Below are positions 16,182 through 23,582 of a stretch of 64,000 nucleotides of DNA, one piece after another. The DNA is from Skermania sp. ID1734 (GTDB taxonomy: Bacteria > Actinomycetota > Actinomycetes > Mycobacteriales > Mycobacteriaceae). Location: contig NZ_VLIY01000012.1 in the NCBI RefSeq assembly GCF_007489285.1, forward strand, positions 124,001 to 188,000, read 5' to 3'. The position numbers and the translations under genes are program-made. Below the pieces are notes generated by a model, which searched no databases, was not told the origin of the DNA, and saw nothing but the letters and a program-made list of their open reading frames with translations. How positions within the stretch are numbered: position 1 is the first letter of the stretch; every line of letters starts with the position of its first letter.

Positions 16182-17018
16182 ATGGACCTTGATGCTGTCG
16201 CCGACGAGCTCTATGGGCTCGACCCATCGGAGTTCGTCGCGGCCCGTTCGGCGAAGGTCGCCGAGGCCCGCGGCGCGGGTGATCGGCAGCTGGCCACAGC
16301 GATCGGCAAGCTGCGTAAGCCGACCGTGGTGGCGTGGCTGATCAACCTGATCGCGCGCGAATACCCGAAGGACGTTGCCGCGCTGTTGCAGTTGGGCGGT
16401 GCTCTGCGCGACGCGCAGCGGCACCTCTCCGGCGACCAGTTGCGCGAGCTGACAGTGCAGCGGCAGCAGGTGGTCAGGGCGTTGGCGCGCAAGGCAACTC
16501 AATTGGGTGAGCGCCGCGGCCATGAGGTGAGCGAGGGTGCGCTCCGTGAGATCGGGCAGACCTTTCATGCGGCCCTTGCCGATCCAGAAGTGGCCGAGCA
16601 GGTTCAGCGCGGCCGACTCGTGACGGCGTTGAGTTACAGCGGCTTTGGATCGCCGGGCTTGGCGGCGGTCGCGGACGAGCCGCCGCACGAGCAAGCCTCT
16701 GCGGCGGAGGACGGCCTCGTGGCGACGGCTCAGCGCGAGCTCGCCGATGCGGAGCGCGCTGCGCGGGACGCGGAGGAAGCGGCAACGGCCGCACGCACCA
16801 AGGCCGAGGAAGCCGCCGCGAAGCTGCAAGATCTCGAGGATCGGATCAACAGCCTGCGCGCCGAGCTCGACCAAGTCGAGCAGGAGTGCAAGTTTGCCAC
16901 GTCAACGCAGAAGTCGGCCGCCGCCGAGGCAGCGGAGGCCGACGCGGAGTTTCAGCGCCGGCAGAAGCGGGTGGTCAAGCTGCGGACCGTCCTCGACGCG
17001 CTGATCGAGGACGAATAA
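16182..17018 (+). CDS. uncharacterised protein with C-terminal coiled coil
   Basis: This 278-aa cytosolic protein has an N-terminal part (residues 1-150) with DLDAVADELYGLDPSEF and LRKPTVVAWLINL, motifs I associate with an actinobacterial family of unknown function. The region from about 175 to 270 is an Ala/Glu/Arg-rich heptad-like coiled coil (LADAERAARDAEEAATAART and onward). There is no signal peptide or membrane segment. ATG 16182 is preferred to an upstream in-frame ATG that overlaps the divergent sigma factor start. It shares a short divergent promoter region with the sigma factor gene and is convergent with a CPBP protease. No function is assigned. Confidence 0.8.
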   Translation: MDLDAVADELYGLDPSEFVAARSAKVAEARGAGDRQLATAIGKLRKPTVVAWLINLIAREYPKDVAALLQLGGALRDAQRHLSGDQLRELTVQRQQVVRALARKATQLGERRGHEVSEGALREIGQTFHAALADPEVAEQVQRGRLVTALSYSGFGSPGLAAVADEPPHEQASAAEDGLVATAQRELADAERAARDAEEAATAARTKAEEAAAKLQDLEDRINSLRAELDQVEQECKFATSTQKSAAAEAAEADAEFQRRQKRVVKLRTVLDALIEDE

Positions 17019-17019
17019 G

Positions 17020-17754
17020 TCAGCCGGTCGCAAGGGCCGAGCCGATAGCCCCGAAACCGTTGAGGGCCCAATGCAATACGACCGACGGCAGCAGGCTGCG
17101 CGCGTGCCAGCGCAACCAACCGAACACCGCTCCGGCGACGGTCGTGGCAGCAACTGCGCCGAGCACGCCGAGTATTTGTCCGGTCCGCCCAGAGCCGAGC
17201 TGAGCCGACAGCCCAGCATTGCCGGCGGCCAGTCCCAACGAGCTGGTTACGTGCCACAAACCGAAAACCACTGCAGAACAAGCGATCGACCACGCCGGGC
17301 TTGCCGCCCGCAGCCAGCTCCCGAGCAGAACTCCCCGAAAGATCAGCTCCTCTGGGAGAACCGTCGCGACCGGAATGATCACGAATGCGCTGAGCAGCGC
17401 CGCCCCGAGATTGTCGTAGCGGTCGTTGTGCAGAAATTCGCGTAGCGGCGGCAGCGCCAGAGCGGCCGCAACACCGATTGCCACCACCGCGGCGGCGGTC
17501 AACGCGTAGGCGGCACCGCGGGCAGACCACCCGATTGCCATGTCCCGCCAAGACAATCCGGTCAGGTGCCCCGCGAACACGAGCACTAGCGCGCCCACTG
17601 GTACGACGTAGACGTGGATCGGGGCTGAGGTGGCGAACGCCAACAGATTGAGCGCGGCGACGTAGGCGACGGCGGCTCCGACGCGCAGACCACCTAGCCA
17701 CCGCCGGTCGCGGTAGCCAGTCGTCAACTCGATCTCGCGTGTCGCGCCACACAC
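17020..17754 (-). CDS. CPBP-family intramembrane metalloprotease
   Basis: This 244-aa multi-spanning membrane protein has the CAAX-protease/bacteriocin-processing (ABI) motifs: EELIFRG (motif 1, double Glu and Arg), FGLWHV (motif 2 His) and HWALNG (motif 3 His). About seven hydrophobic segments are visible. The start is GTG 17752-17754, with no strong ribosome-binding site. In bacteria such proteins act in membrane protein processing or self-immunity, but the substrate cannot be inferred here. It is convergent with the coiled-coil gene, 1 bp apart. Confidence 0.88.
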   Translation of the reverse strand: MCGATREIELTTGYRDRRWLGGLRVGAAVAYVAALNLLAFATSAPIHVYVVPVGALVLVFAGHLTGLSWRDMAIGWSARGAAYALTAAAVVAIGVAAALALPPLREFLHNDRYDNLGAALLSAFVIIPVATVLPEELIFRGVLLGSWLRAASPAWSIACSAVVFGLWHVTSSLGLAAGNAGLSAQLGSGRTGQILGVLGAVAATTVAGAVFGWLRWHARSLLPSVVLHWALNGFGAIGSALATG

Positions 17755-17799
17755 GTTACCGTCGACATTCGCCGATCGTCCGCGCCGGAGGAGGAAGTA

Positions 17800-17832
17800 A
17801 TGGACAATTCGGAGGGTGATTTGCCCGTTTAA
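17800..17832 (+). CDS. micro-ORF with strong ribosome-binding site upstream of the membrane hydrolase
   Basis: GGAGGAGG (17787-17794) is followed 5 nt later by ATG and a 10-codon frame reading MDNSEGDLPV, ending at TAA 17830-17832. It stops 11 bp before the hydrolase start, in a different frame. The Shine-Dalgarno is stronger than that of most genes here, so ribosomes should load. It may be a leader that couples translation to the downstream gene, whose own AAGGGGG overlaps the stop region. Expression is not proven. Confidence 0.4.
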   Translation: MDNSEGDLPV

Positions 17833-17843
17833 GGGGGCCAGCG

Positions 17844-19487
17844 ATGGAGCAAGGCCAGGTTCGGTTGCGTAGGGGTCTGAACTTCACCGGCGCACTAGTC
17901 GCCGTCGCAGCGGTCTGGCTATCGTTGACGCCCACGTTGCTGCCGCGCAGCGCGCTGTTTCAGGGTGTGGTTTCCGGCGGAGCCGCCCTGATCGGCTATG
18001 CGGTCGGCGTGATCATCGGGTCCATCGTGTGCTGGATGATCGAACGAACACCGCCGGCGCGGTTGATCCGTGTCTGCTGGCTCGTCTTGGCTGTCGTCGG
18101 CGTGCTGGGCACGGTGGCGATGCTCGGCTGGCTCGCCTCCTGGCAGCACCAGTTGCGCGGACTCATGGGTGTCGAGGACCTGCCAGTGTCGGCATACCCG
18201 GTCATGGTGCTGGTCGGGCTGGTGGTGTTCGGGTTGGTTCTTTTCCTTGCCCGCGCGTGGTGGGCCCTGGTGGTCTGGCTGGGCCGCCAGATTGCTCGGG
18301 TGGTGCCCCCTCGCGTCGGTGTCGTGATAGCCGCTGCCCTCGTGGTGGCGCTGACCATCGGCGTGCTCAACGGTGTGGTGGTCCGCGGCGCGATGAATGC
18401 ACTGAACGACACCTTCAGTGCGGTGAACGACGAACACGACGCCGACTCGCCCGCCCCTGCCATTGCCGAGCAGTCCGGTGGCCCCGGCTCCCTGGTGAGC
18501 TGGGATTCGTTGGGTCGTCAAGGTCGCCGCTTCGTGGCTGGCGGGCCGACGACGAAGGAGCTTTCGGAGTTCAACCATCACCCTGCGGTGCAACCGATCC
18601 GGGCATATGTGGGCCTCGATTCGGCCGACACACCGGAGGCGGAGGCCGCCATCGGCGTTGCAGAATTGGACCGAATGGGGGCCTTCAAACGTCCGGTGAT
18701 CGCGGTCGCCACGACCACCGGGTCCGGCTGGCTCAACGAACGAACCGCCAGCGCACTGGAGTACGTCAATAACGGCAACACCGCGATCGTCAGCATGCAG
18801 TACTCGTATCTGCCGAGCTGGATCTCTTTTCTTGTCGACCAAGATCGCGCCCAGCATGCCGGCCGGGCGCTGTTCGACGCGGTCTGGGAGCGTGCCCAAC
18901 AGGAGCCGAAGCAGCAACGGCCGAAGATAGTCGTGTTCGGGGAGAGCCTCGGATCGTTCGGCGGGGAGGCCGCGTTCGCGAGTCTGCAAGACATGTCGGC
19001 CCGCGCCGACGGGGCCGTGTTCGTCGGCCCCACCAGCTTCAACGTCCTCTGGAATGAATTGACCGACCGCCGCGAATCGGATTCGCCGCAGTGGTTGCCG
19101 ATCTACCAGCAGGGCAAGACCGCCCGGTTTGTCGCCCAACCAGCCAACCTGGACCGGCCGCAGCAGCCATGGACGACGCCGAAAGTCGTTTACCTCCAGT
19201 ACGCCTCGGACCCGATCACCTGGTGGACGCCGGATTTGGCCTTCCGTAAGCCGGACTGGCTGCGTGAGCCCCGCGGTTACGACGTGTTGGGCAGCGTGCA
19301 GTGGTACCCGGTGATCACCTTCCTGCAGGTTTCGGCGGACATGGCGGTCTCCACTGATGTTCCGGCCGGTCACGGCCACGTGTTCGGACCCGATCTGGCG
19401 AATGCTTGGGCTGCTGTGCTGGAGCCGCCCGGGTGGAGCGTCGCCGACACCGAGCGACTGCGTGCGGTGCTAGGCGAACACAGTTGA
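17844..19487 (+). CDS. membrane-anchored alpha/beta-hydrolase (Abhydrolase_9 family)
   Basis: This 547-aa protein has an N-terminal membrane part with four to five hydrophobic segments (residues 12-180) and a C-terminal alpha/beta-hydrolase domain from about 230. The nucleophile elbow is GESLGSFG, as in the actinobacterial Abhydrolase_9 family (N-terminal plus C-terminal domains). RPVIAVATTTGSGWLNE and DPITWWTPDL are other family-like blocks. The hydrolase part should lie on one membrane face; a lipid or ester substrate is plausible but unproven. Its 3' end overlaps the convergent MFS gene by 18 bp. Confidence 0.88.
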   Translation: MEQGQVRLRRGLNFTGALVAVAAVWLSLTPTLLPRSALFQGVVSGGAALIGYAVGVIIGSIVCWMIERTPPARLIRVCWLVLAVVGVLGTVAMLGWLASWQHQLRGLMGVEDLPVSAYPVMVLVGLVVFGLVLFLARAWWALVVWLGRQIARVVPPRVGVVIAAALVVALTIGVLNGVVVRGAMNALNDTFSAVNDEHDADSPAPAIAEQSGGPGSLVSWDSLGRQGRRFVAGGPTTKELSEFNHHPAVQPIRAYVGLDSADTPEAEAAIGVAELDRMGAFKRPVIAVATTTGSGWLNERTASALEYVNNGNTAIVSMQYSYLPSWISFLVDQDRAQHAGRALFDAVWERAQQEPKQQRPKIVVFGESLGSFGGEAAFASLQDMSARADGAVFVGPTSFNVLWNELTDRRESDSPQWLPIYQQGKTARFVAQPANLDRPQQPWTTPKVVYLQYASDPITWWTPDLAFRKPDWLREPRGYDVLGSVQWYPVITFLQVSADMAVSTDVPAGHGHVFGPDLANAWAAVLEPPGWSVADTERLRAVLGEHS

Positions 19488-20873
19488 ATCGTCGTCGTCC
19501 CGCTTTTGTTGAGCCGATCTAGTCGTGGTGACGCCAAACATGGTGATGCCCAATGCGACGACCCACAGTACGGCGGCGAGAATCGCCAACGTATGGACCG
19601 CGTCGAGAAACCCCGTTGCGTGTGGTGAACCCGCGATCGCACCGAAAATTGCCACACCGCTTGCGGTTCCGATCTGACGCGCCGTATTCGACATTCCGGT
19701 GGCCAGCCCCGACCGCGCCGCCGGAGTGGCGCGGATGACGGCGGCCACCACCGCGGCCGTGATCAGCCCCGCCCCGCAACCCAGCAAGATGAAGCTGCCG
19801 ATGAGCCAACCGGTTGTGTCAGTCGTGCCGAGGCCGGTCAGGCCGAGCGCGCCCACCGCGGCAAGCACGCACCCAAAGAGGATCGGTAGCCGGGGACCGT
19901 AGTTGCTGGTGAGCTTTCCGGATATCGGGGCAAGCACGACGAGCGGAACGGCGATGGGAAACACCAGGGCTCCGGCCGCAGCGGGCGAATAGTGTTGGAC
20001 ATCTTGCAGATACAGCATCGAGACGAACAACAGGCCGTTGAACACCAGATTCATCGTCAGCGCAACAAGATTCGGGCACAGGAATGCTCGGCGGCGAAGC
20101 AAATCGAGCGGGAGGATGGGTTCCGCCGCCCGTGCCTCAGCGCGGCCTGCGCCGGCGAGCGCGAGCGTGGTAACTGCGGCCGCACAGACCAATTCGCTCA
20201 TCGACGCGCCGTGCCCAGCCGAGATGATCGTGAAAACAAGTCCGGCCAGTCCGACGACGAAACCGATGAGACCCGCCCAGTCGAACCGTCCGGACTGCCG
20301 GCCCGGCACTGGGCTCACGACCATGAGAGTGGCCAGGACCGCCACGAGTGTCAGCGGAACGTTGATCCAGAAGACGAATCGCCACCCGAGCGTCGCCGTG
20401 AGCACCCCACCCAACAGCGGACCGAGCGGCAATGCCAGCGACGAGACGGCCGCCCACGTGCCGAGGGCGCGGGCCTGCTCGCGGCGATCGGGATATGCCT
20501 CGGCGATCACCGCCATGGTGCTGGGCAGCAGCAGGGCCGCGCCGACGCCCTGGACCACGCGAGCGCCGATCAGGACGCCGCTGGACGGAGCGAGCGCACA
20601 CAGCAGCGATGCCATGCCGAAGAGCACGAAACCGGCCAACAGCACCCTGCGGTGGCCGAGACGATCCCCGGCCGCACCGCTGGCGAGCAGCAGGCTCGCT
20701 ATCGCGACCGCGTAGCCGTCCACCACCCACTGCAGCGTCGAGACGCCGGTGCGCAGGTGTGCCGAGATGGCTGGCAGCGCAACGTTCACGATGGTGACGT
20801 CGAGCAACACCAGGAACATGCCCGCGCACATGATGGTCAGGACGCGGCCGGGATGGGCGTAGGTGGGCTTCAT
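19470..20873 (-). CDS. MFS drug:proton antiporter (DHA2-type, 14-TM class)
   Basis: This 467-aa transporter has MFS motif C-like and DHA2 signatures: LDVTIVNVALPAI in TM1, GDRLGHRRVLLAGF in loop 2-3, and ARVVQGVGAALLLPSTMAVI in TM4. ATG 20873 begins TM1 in the usual place (MKPTYAHPGRVLTI); the 89-residue upstream extension lies antisense to the arsR gene and is rejected. The divergent ArsR-type gene starts 64 bp away and is its likely repressor. The substrate is unknown. Confidence 0.9.
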   Translation of the reverse strand: MKPTYAHPGRVLTIMCAGMFLVLLDVTIVNVALPAISAHLRTGVSTLQWVVDGYAVAIASLLLASGAAGDRLGHRRVLLAGFVLFGMASLLCALAPSSGVLIGARVVQGVGAALLLPSTMAVIAEAYPDRREQARALGTWAAVSSLALPLGPLLGGVLTATLGWRFVFWINVPLTLVAVLATLMVVSPVPGRQSGRFDWAGLIGFVVGLAGLVFTIISAGHGASMSELVCAAAVTTLALAGAGRAEARAAEPILPLDLLRRRAFLCPNLVALTMNLVFNGLLFVSMLYLQDVQHYSPAAAGALVFPIAVPLVVLAPISGKLTSNYGPRLPILFGCVLAAVGALGLTGLGTTDTTGWLIGSFILLGCGAGLITAAVVAAVIRATPAARSGLATGMSNTARQIGTASGVAIFGAIAGSPHATGFLDAVHTLAILAAVLWVVALGITMFGVTTTRSAQQKRDDDDSTVFA

Positions 20874-20937
20874 TGTTCTACGGTCACCCCGCAATGTTTC
20901 GGTGCTGGCCGAAGTATGTCGGCGGCAGACTGGACTC

Positions 20938-21735
20938 ATGGCCGACGAAGAGCAGGTGCGCGGGGTCGCCGACGTGGCAGCGGCGGCCGCGTTGCTTGCC
21001 GATGAGACTCGCGCGCGAATCGTGTTCGCGCTCACCGACGGCAGGTCGTTGCCGGCGTCTGTGCTGGCTGCCGAGGCGGGGGTGGCCGCCTCCACCACGA
21101 GCGAGCACCTGTCCAGGCTGGTCACCGGTGGCATGGTCACGGTGCAACAGTCGGGGCGGCACCGGTACTACCGCCTGGCCAACGAGCACGTGGCCGCCGC
21201 GGTCGAAGCCTTGGCCGTTGTCGCACCGGCGCAACGCGTTCGCTCCCTGCGGGATTCGACGCGGGCCGCGGCGCTGCGCCGCGCGCGCACCTGTTACGAC
21301 CACCTTGCCGGTCGACTCGGCGTCGCGGTCACCGAATCACTCATTGATTGTGGAGCGCTGGAACGTCATGACGGTGTGCGCGACGCTCGGCGCGCCGACG
21401 GCGACCCGTTTGCCGCGCAACTGTCGCTTCATCCGTACCGGATTGGGCCGCGCGGCGCCGCGGTGTTCGGCGAACTAGGCGTGGAACTGTCCAACGTCAA
21501 CTCGCGCACCCGCCCGTTGCTTCGGTTCTGTGTGGATTGGAGCGAACAACGCCACCACTTGGCTGGCGCGCTCGGGGCCGCGCTGCTGACCAGCATGGAA
21601 TCGGCCGGCTGGATCCGGCGAAACACCCGCAGCCGGGCCGTAACTCTCACGGATAACGGCGAATTGAAGCTTCGGGAAATTCTTCCGTTGGAGTCTTTGG
21701 CGTTGAGGCGCGGCGGGTGGGCTGGATCGATATAG
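20938..21735 (+). CDS. ArsR-family winged-helix transcriptional regulator
   Basis: This 265-aa protein has an ArsR/SmtB-type winged HTH (residues 8-90, with LLADETRARIVFAL, AAEAGVAASTTSEHLSRLV and SGRHRYYRL) and a long C-terminal part of unknown fold that is common in actinobacterial ArsR regulators placed next to exporters. No clear metal-binding Cys motif is seen, so it is probably not a metal sensor. ATG 20938 starts the HTH; an upstream in-frame ATG overlaps the divergent MFS promoter. It likely controls the MFS gene and itself. Confidence 0.88.
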   Translation: MADEEQVRGVADVAAAAALLADETRARIVFALTDGRSLPASVLAAEAGVAASTTSEHLSRLVTGGMVTVQQSGRHRYYRLANEHVAAAVEALAVVAPAQRVRSLRDSTRAAALRRARTCYDHLAGRLGVAVTESLIDCGALERHDGVRDARRADGDPFAAQLSLHPYRIGPRGAAVFGELGVELSNVNSRTRPLLRFCVDWSEQRHHLAGALGAALLTSMESAGWIRRNTRSRAVTLTDNGELKLREILPLESLALRRGGWAGSI

Positions 21736-21778
21736 GTGTTTTCGACGCAAATCGGCCGATACGCGTCGAAAACACCTA
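21733..21778 (+). terminator. large perfect inverted repeat between convergent genes
   Basis: TAGGTGTTTTCGACGC (21733-21748) is repeated exactly as its reverse complement at 21763-21778: a 16-bp perfect stem. The 14-nt loop contains a further 10-bp palindrome, ATCGGCCGAT. The arsR stop codon TAG forms the first three bases. It lies between the arsR and XPB genes, which converge, so a bidirectional terminator is the simplest reading. There is no long U-tract, though the stem itself carries four A/T pairs. Confidence 0.65.
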
Positions 21779-21808
21779 AGTCATGGTCGCTAGCCGCCGC
21801 GGCGATGG

Positions 21809-23476
21809 CTACTCGGCCTGCCCGATCGTCGGGCCGAGTAAATCATCCGCGTCGGTGATTCGGTACGCGTAACCCTGCTCGGCAAGGAAGCGCTGGCGAT
21901 GCGCGGCGTACTCGGCGTCGAGGGTGTCGCGGGCGACCACCGAATAGAAGTGTGCCTGTCCGCCATCATGTTTGGGTCGCAGCAAGCGGCCGAGCCGCTG
22001 CGCTTCCTCTTGACGAGATCCGAATGTGCCCGAAACCTGCACCGCCACAGAGGCTTCCGGTAGGTCGATGGAGAAGTTGGCCACCTTGCTGACCACCAGT
22101 ACCGGAATCTCCCCGCGCCGGAACGCGTCGAAAAGCTCTTCGCGTTCTCTGGTTTTGGTCGAGCCCTGGATCACCGGCGCGTTCAACGCCTCGCCCAGCT
22201 CGTCGAGTTGCTCGAGATAGGCGCCGATCACCAGCGCCGGCGCGTCGGCATGCCGGGCCAGGATCGACTTCACCACCGCGATCTTGGTGTGCGCGGTCGA
22301 GCACAGCTTGTAGCGCTCCTCGGGCTCGGCGGTGGCATAGGTCATTCGCTCGGCATCGGTGAGCGTGACCCGAACCTCGATGCATTCGGCGGGCGCGATC
22401 CAGCCCTGCGCCTCAATGTCTTTCCACGGCGCGTCGTAGCGCTTGGGCCCGATCAAGGAGAAGACGTCACCCTCACGGCCGTCCTCCCGCACGAGGGTGG
22501 CCGTCAGGCCGAGGCGGCGGCGCGACTGCAGGTCCGCGGTCATCCGGAACACCGGCGCGGGCAGCAGGTGCACCTCGTCGTAGATCACCAAACCCCAGTC
22601 GCGGGAATCGAAAAGCTCCAGGTGCCGGTACTCGCCCTTGGTGCGCCGGGTGATCACCTGGTAGGTCGCGATGGTGACCGGCCGGATCTCCTTGCGCTCG
22701 CCGGAGTATTCACCGATTTCGTTCTCCGTCAACGATGTTCGGGCCAGCAGCTCGCGTTTCCACTGCCGGCCCGCGACGGTGTTGGTGACCAGGATAAGCG
22801 TGGTGGCCTTGGCCTTGGCCATCGCGGCCGCGCCGACCATGGTCTTGCCGGCGCCACACGGCAACACGACGACGCCGGAACCGCCGTCCCAGAACGAATC
22901 TGCCGCCATCTCCTGGTAGTCGCGCAGATGCCATGGGTGGCTGGCGAAGTCGAGTTCGATCGGATGTGCCTCGCCGTCGACATACCCGGCCAGGTCCTCG
23001 GCCGGCCAGCCGATCTTCAGCAGCATCTGCTTGAGTCGGCCGCGCTCCGACGGGTGGACCAGCACCGTGTCGTCGTCGATGCGCGCGCCCAGCATCGGGT
23101 TGACCTTCTTGTTGCGCAGGACCTCCTCGAGCACCGCGCGGTCCAGGCTCACCAACGTCAAACCGTGCGCCGGATTCTTCACCAGCTGCAGCCGTCCGTA
23201 GCGGCTCATCGTGTCGACGATGTCCACCAGCAGCGGCTGCGGCACCGCGAAGCGGGAGTACGTCACCAGCGCGTCGACCACCTGCTCGGCGTCATGTCCG
23301 GCCGCGCGCGCGTTCCACAGCGCCAGCGGCGTGATGCGGTAGGTGTGCACGTGCTCGGGCGCGCGCTCGAGTTCGGCGAACGGCGCGATGGCCGAGCGGG
23401 CGGCGCCGGCGAGGTCGTGGTCGATCTCGAGCAGCAGCGTCTTGTCGGACTGGACGATCAGCGGTCCGTTATTCAT
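21809..23476 (-). CDS. XPB/ERCC3-type DNA repair helicase
   Basis: This 555-aa SF2 DNA helicase has Walker A LPCGAGKT (K211), DEVH (300-303), the XPB-specific RED motif in LVREDGREG and motif VI EEAQRLGRLLRPK. The N-terminal 180 residues form the XPB damage-recognition-like region. It matches the mycobacterial XPB orthologue (M. tuberculosis Rv0861c). Bacterial XPB is a 3'-5' helicase thought to act in repair or transcription-linked processes. The ATG has GGGAG 6 nt upstream. It lies 106 bp after a 757-aa helicase-associated gene, as in mycobacteria. Confidence 0.95.
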   Translation of the reverse strand: MNNGPLIVQSDKTLLLEIDHDLAGAARSAIAPFAELERAPEHVHTYRITPLALWNARAAGHDAEQVVDALVTYSRFAVPQPLLVDIVDTMSRYGRLQLVKNPAHGLTLVSLDRAVLEEVLRNKKVNPMLGARIDDDTVLVHPSERGRLKQMLLKIGWPAEDLAGYVDGEAHPIELDFASHPWHLRDYQEMAADSFWDGGSGVVVLPCGAGKTMVGAAAMAKAKATTLILVTNTVAGRQWKRELLARTSLTENEIGEYSGERKEIRPVTIATYQVITRRTKGEYRHLELFDSRDWGLVIYDEVHLLPAPVFRMTADLQSRRRLGLTATLVREDGREGDVFSLIGPKRYDAPWKDIEAQGWIAPAECIEVRVTLTDAERMTYATAEPEERYKLCSTAHTKIAVVKSILARHADAPALVIGAYLEQLDELGEALNAPVIQGSTKTREREELFDAFRRGEIPVLVVSKVANFSIDLPEASVAVQVSGTFGSRQEEAQRLGRLLRPKHDGGQAHFYSVVARDTLDAEYAAHRQRFLAEQGYAYRITDADDLLGPTIGQAE

Positions 23477-23582
23477 GCTCGGCTCCCACTCGCTCCGGTC
23501 CTCGCGCCTTTGGCGCTGCGATCCTCACTCGCGCTCGCCTTCGGCTATGCATGCCCCCATTCTGCCTGCCGGGTCCGACTGC

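Noticed and set aside
17919-19379. 486-aa minus-strand open frame opposite the membrane hydrolase
   Set aside because: Antisense to a well-supported gene; rich in His, Arg and Gln without domains.
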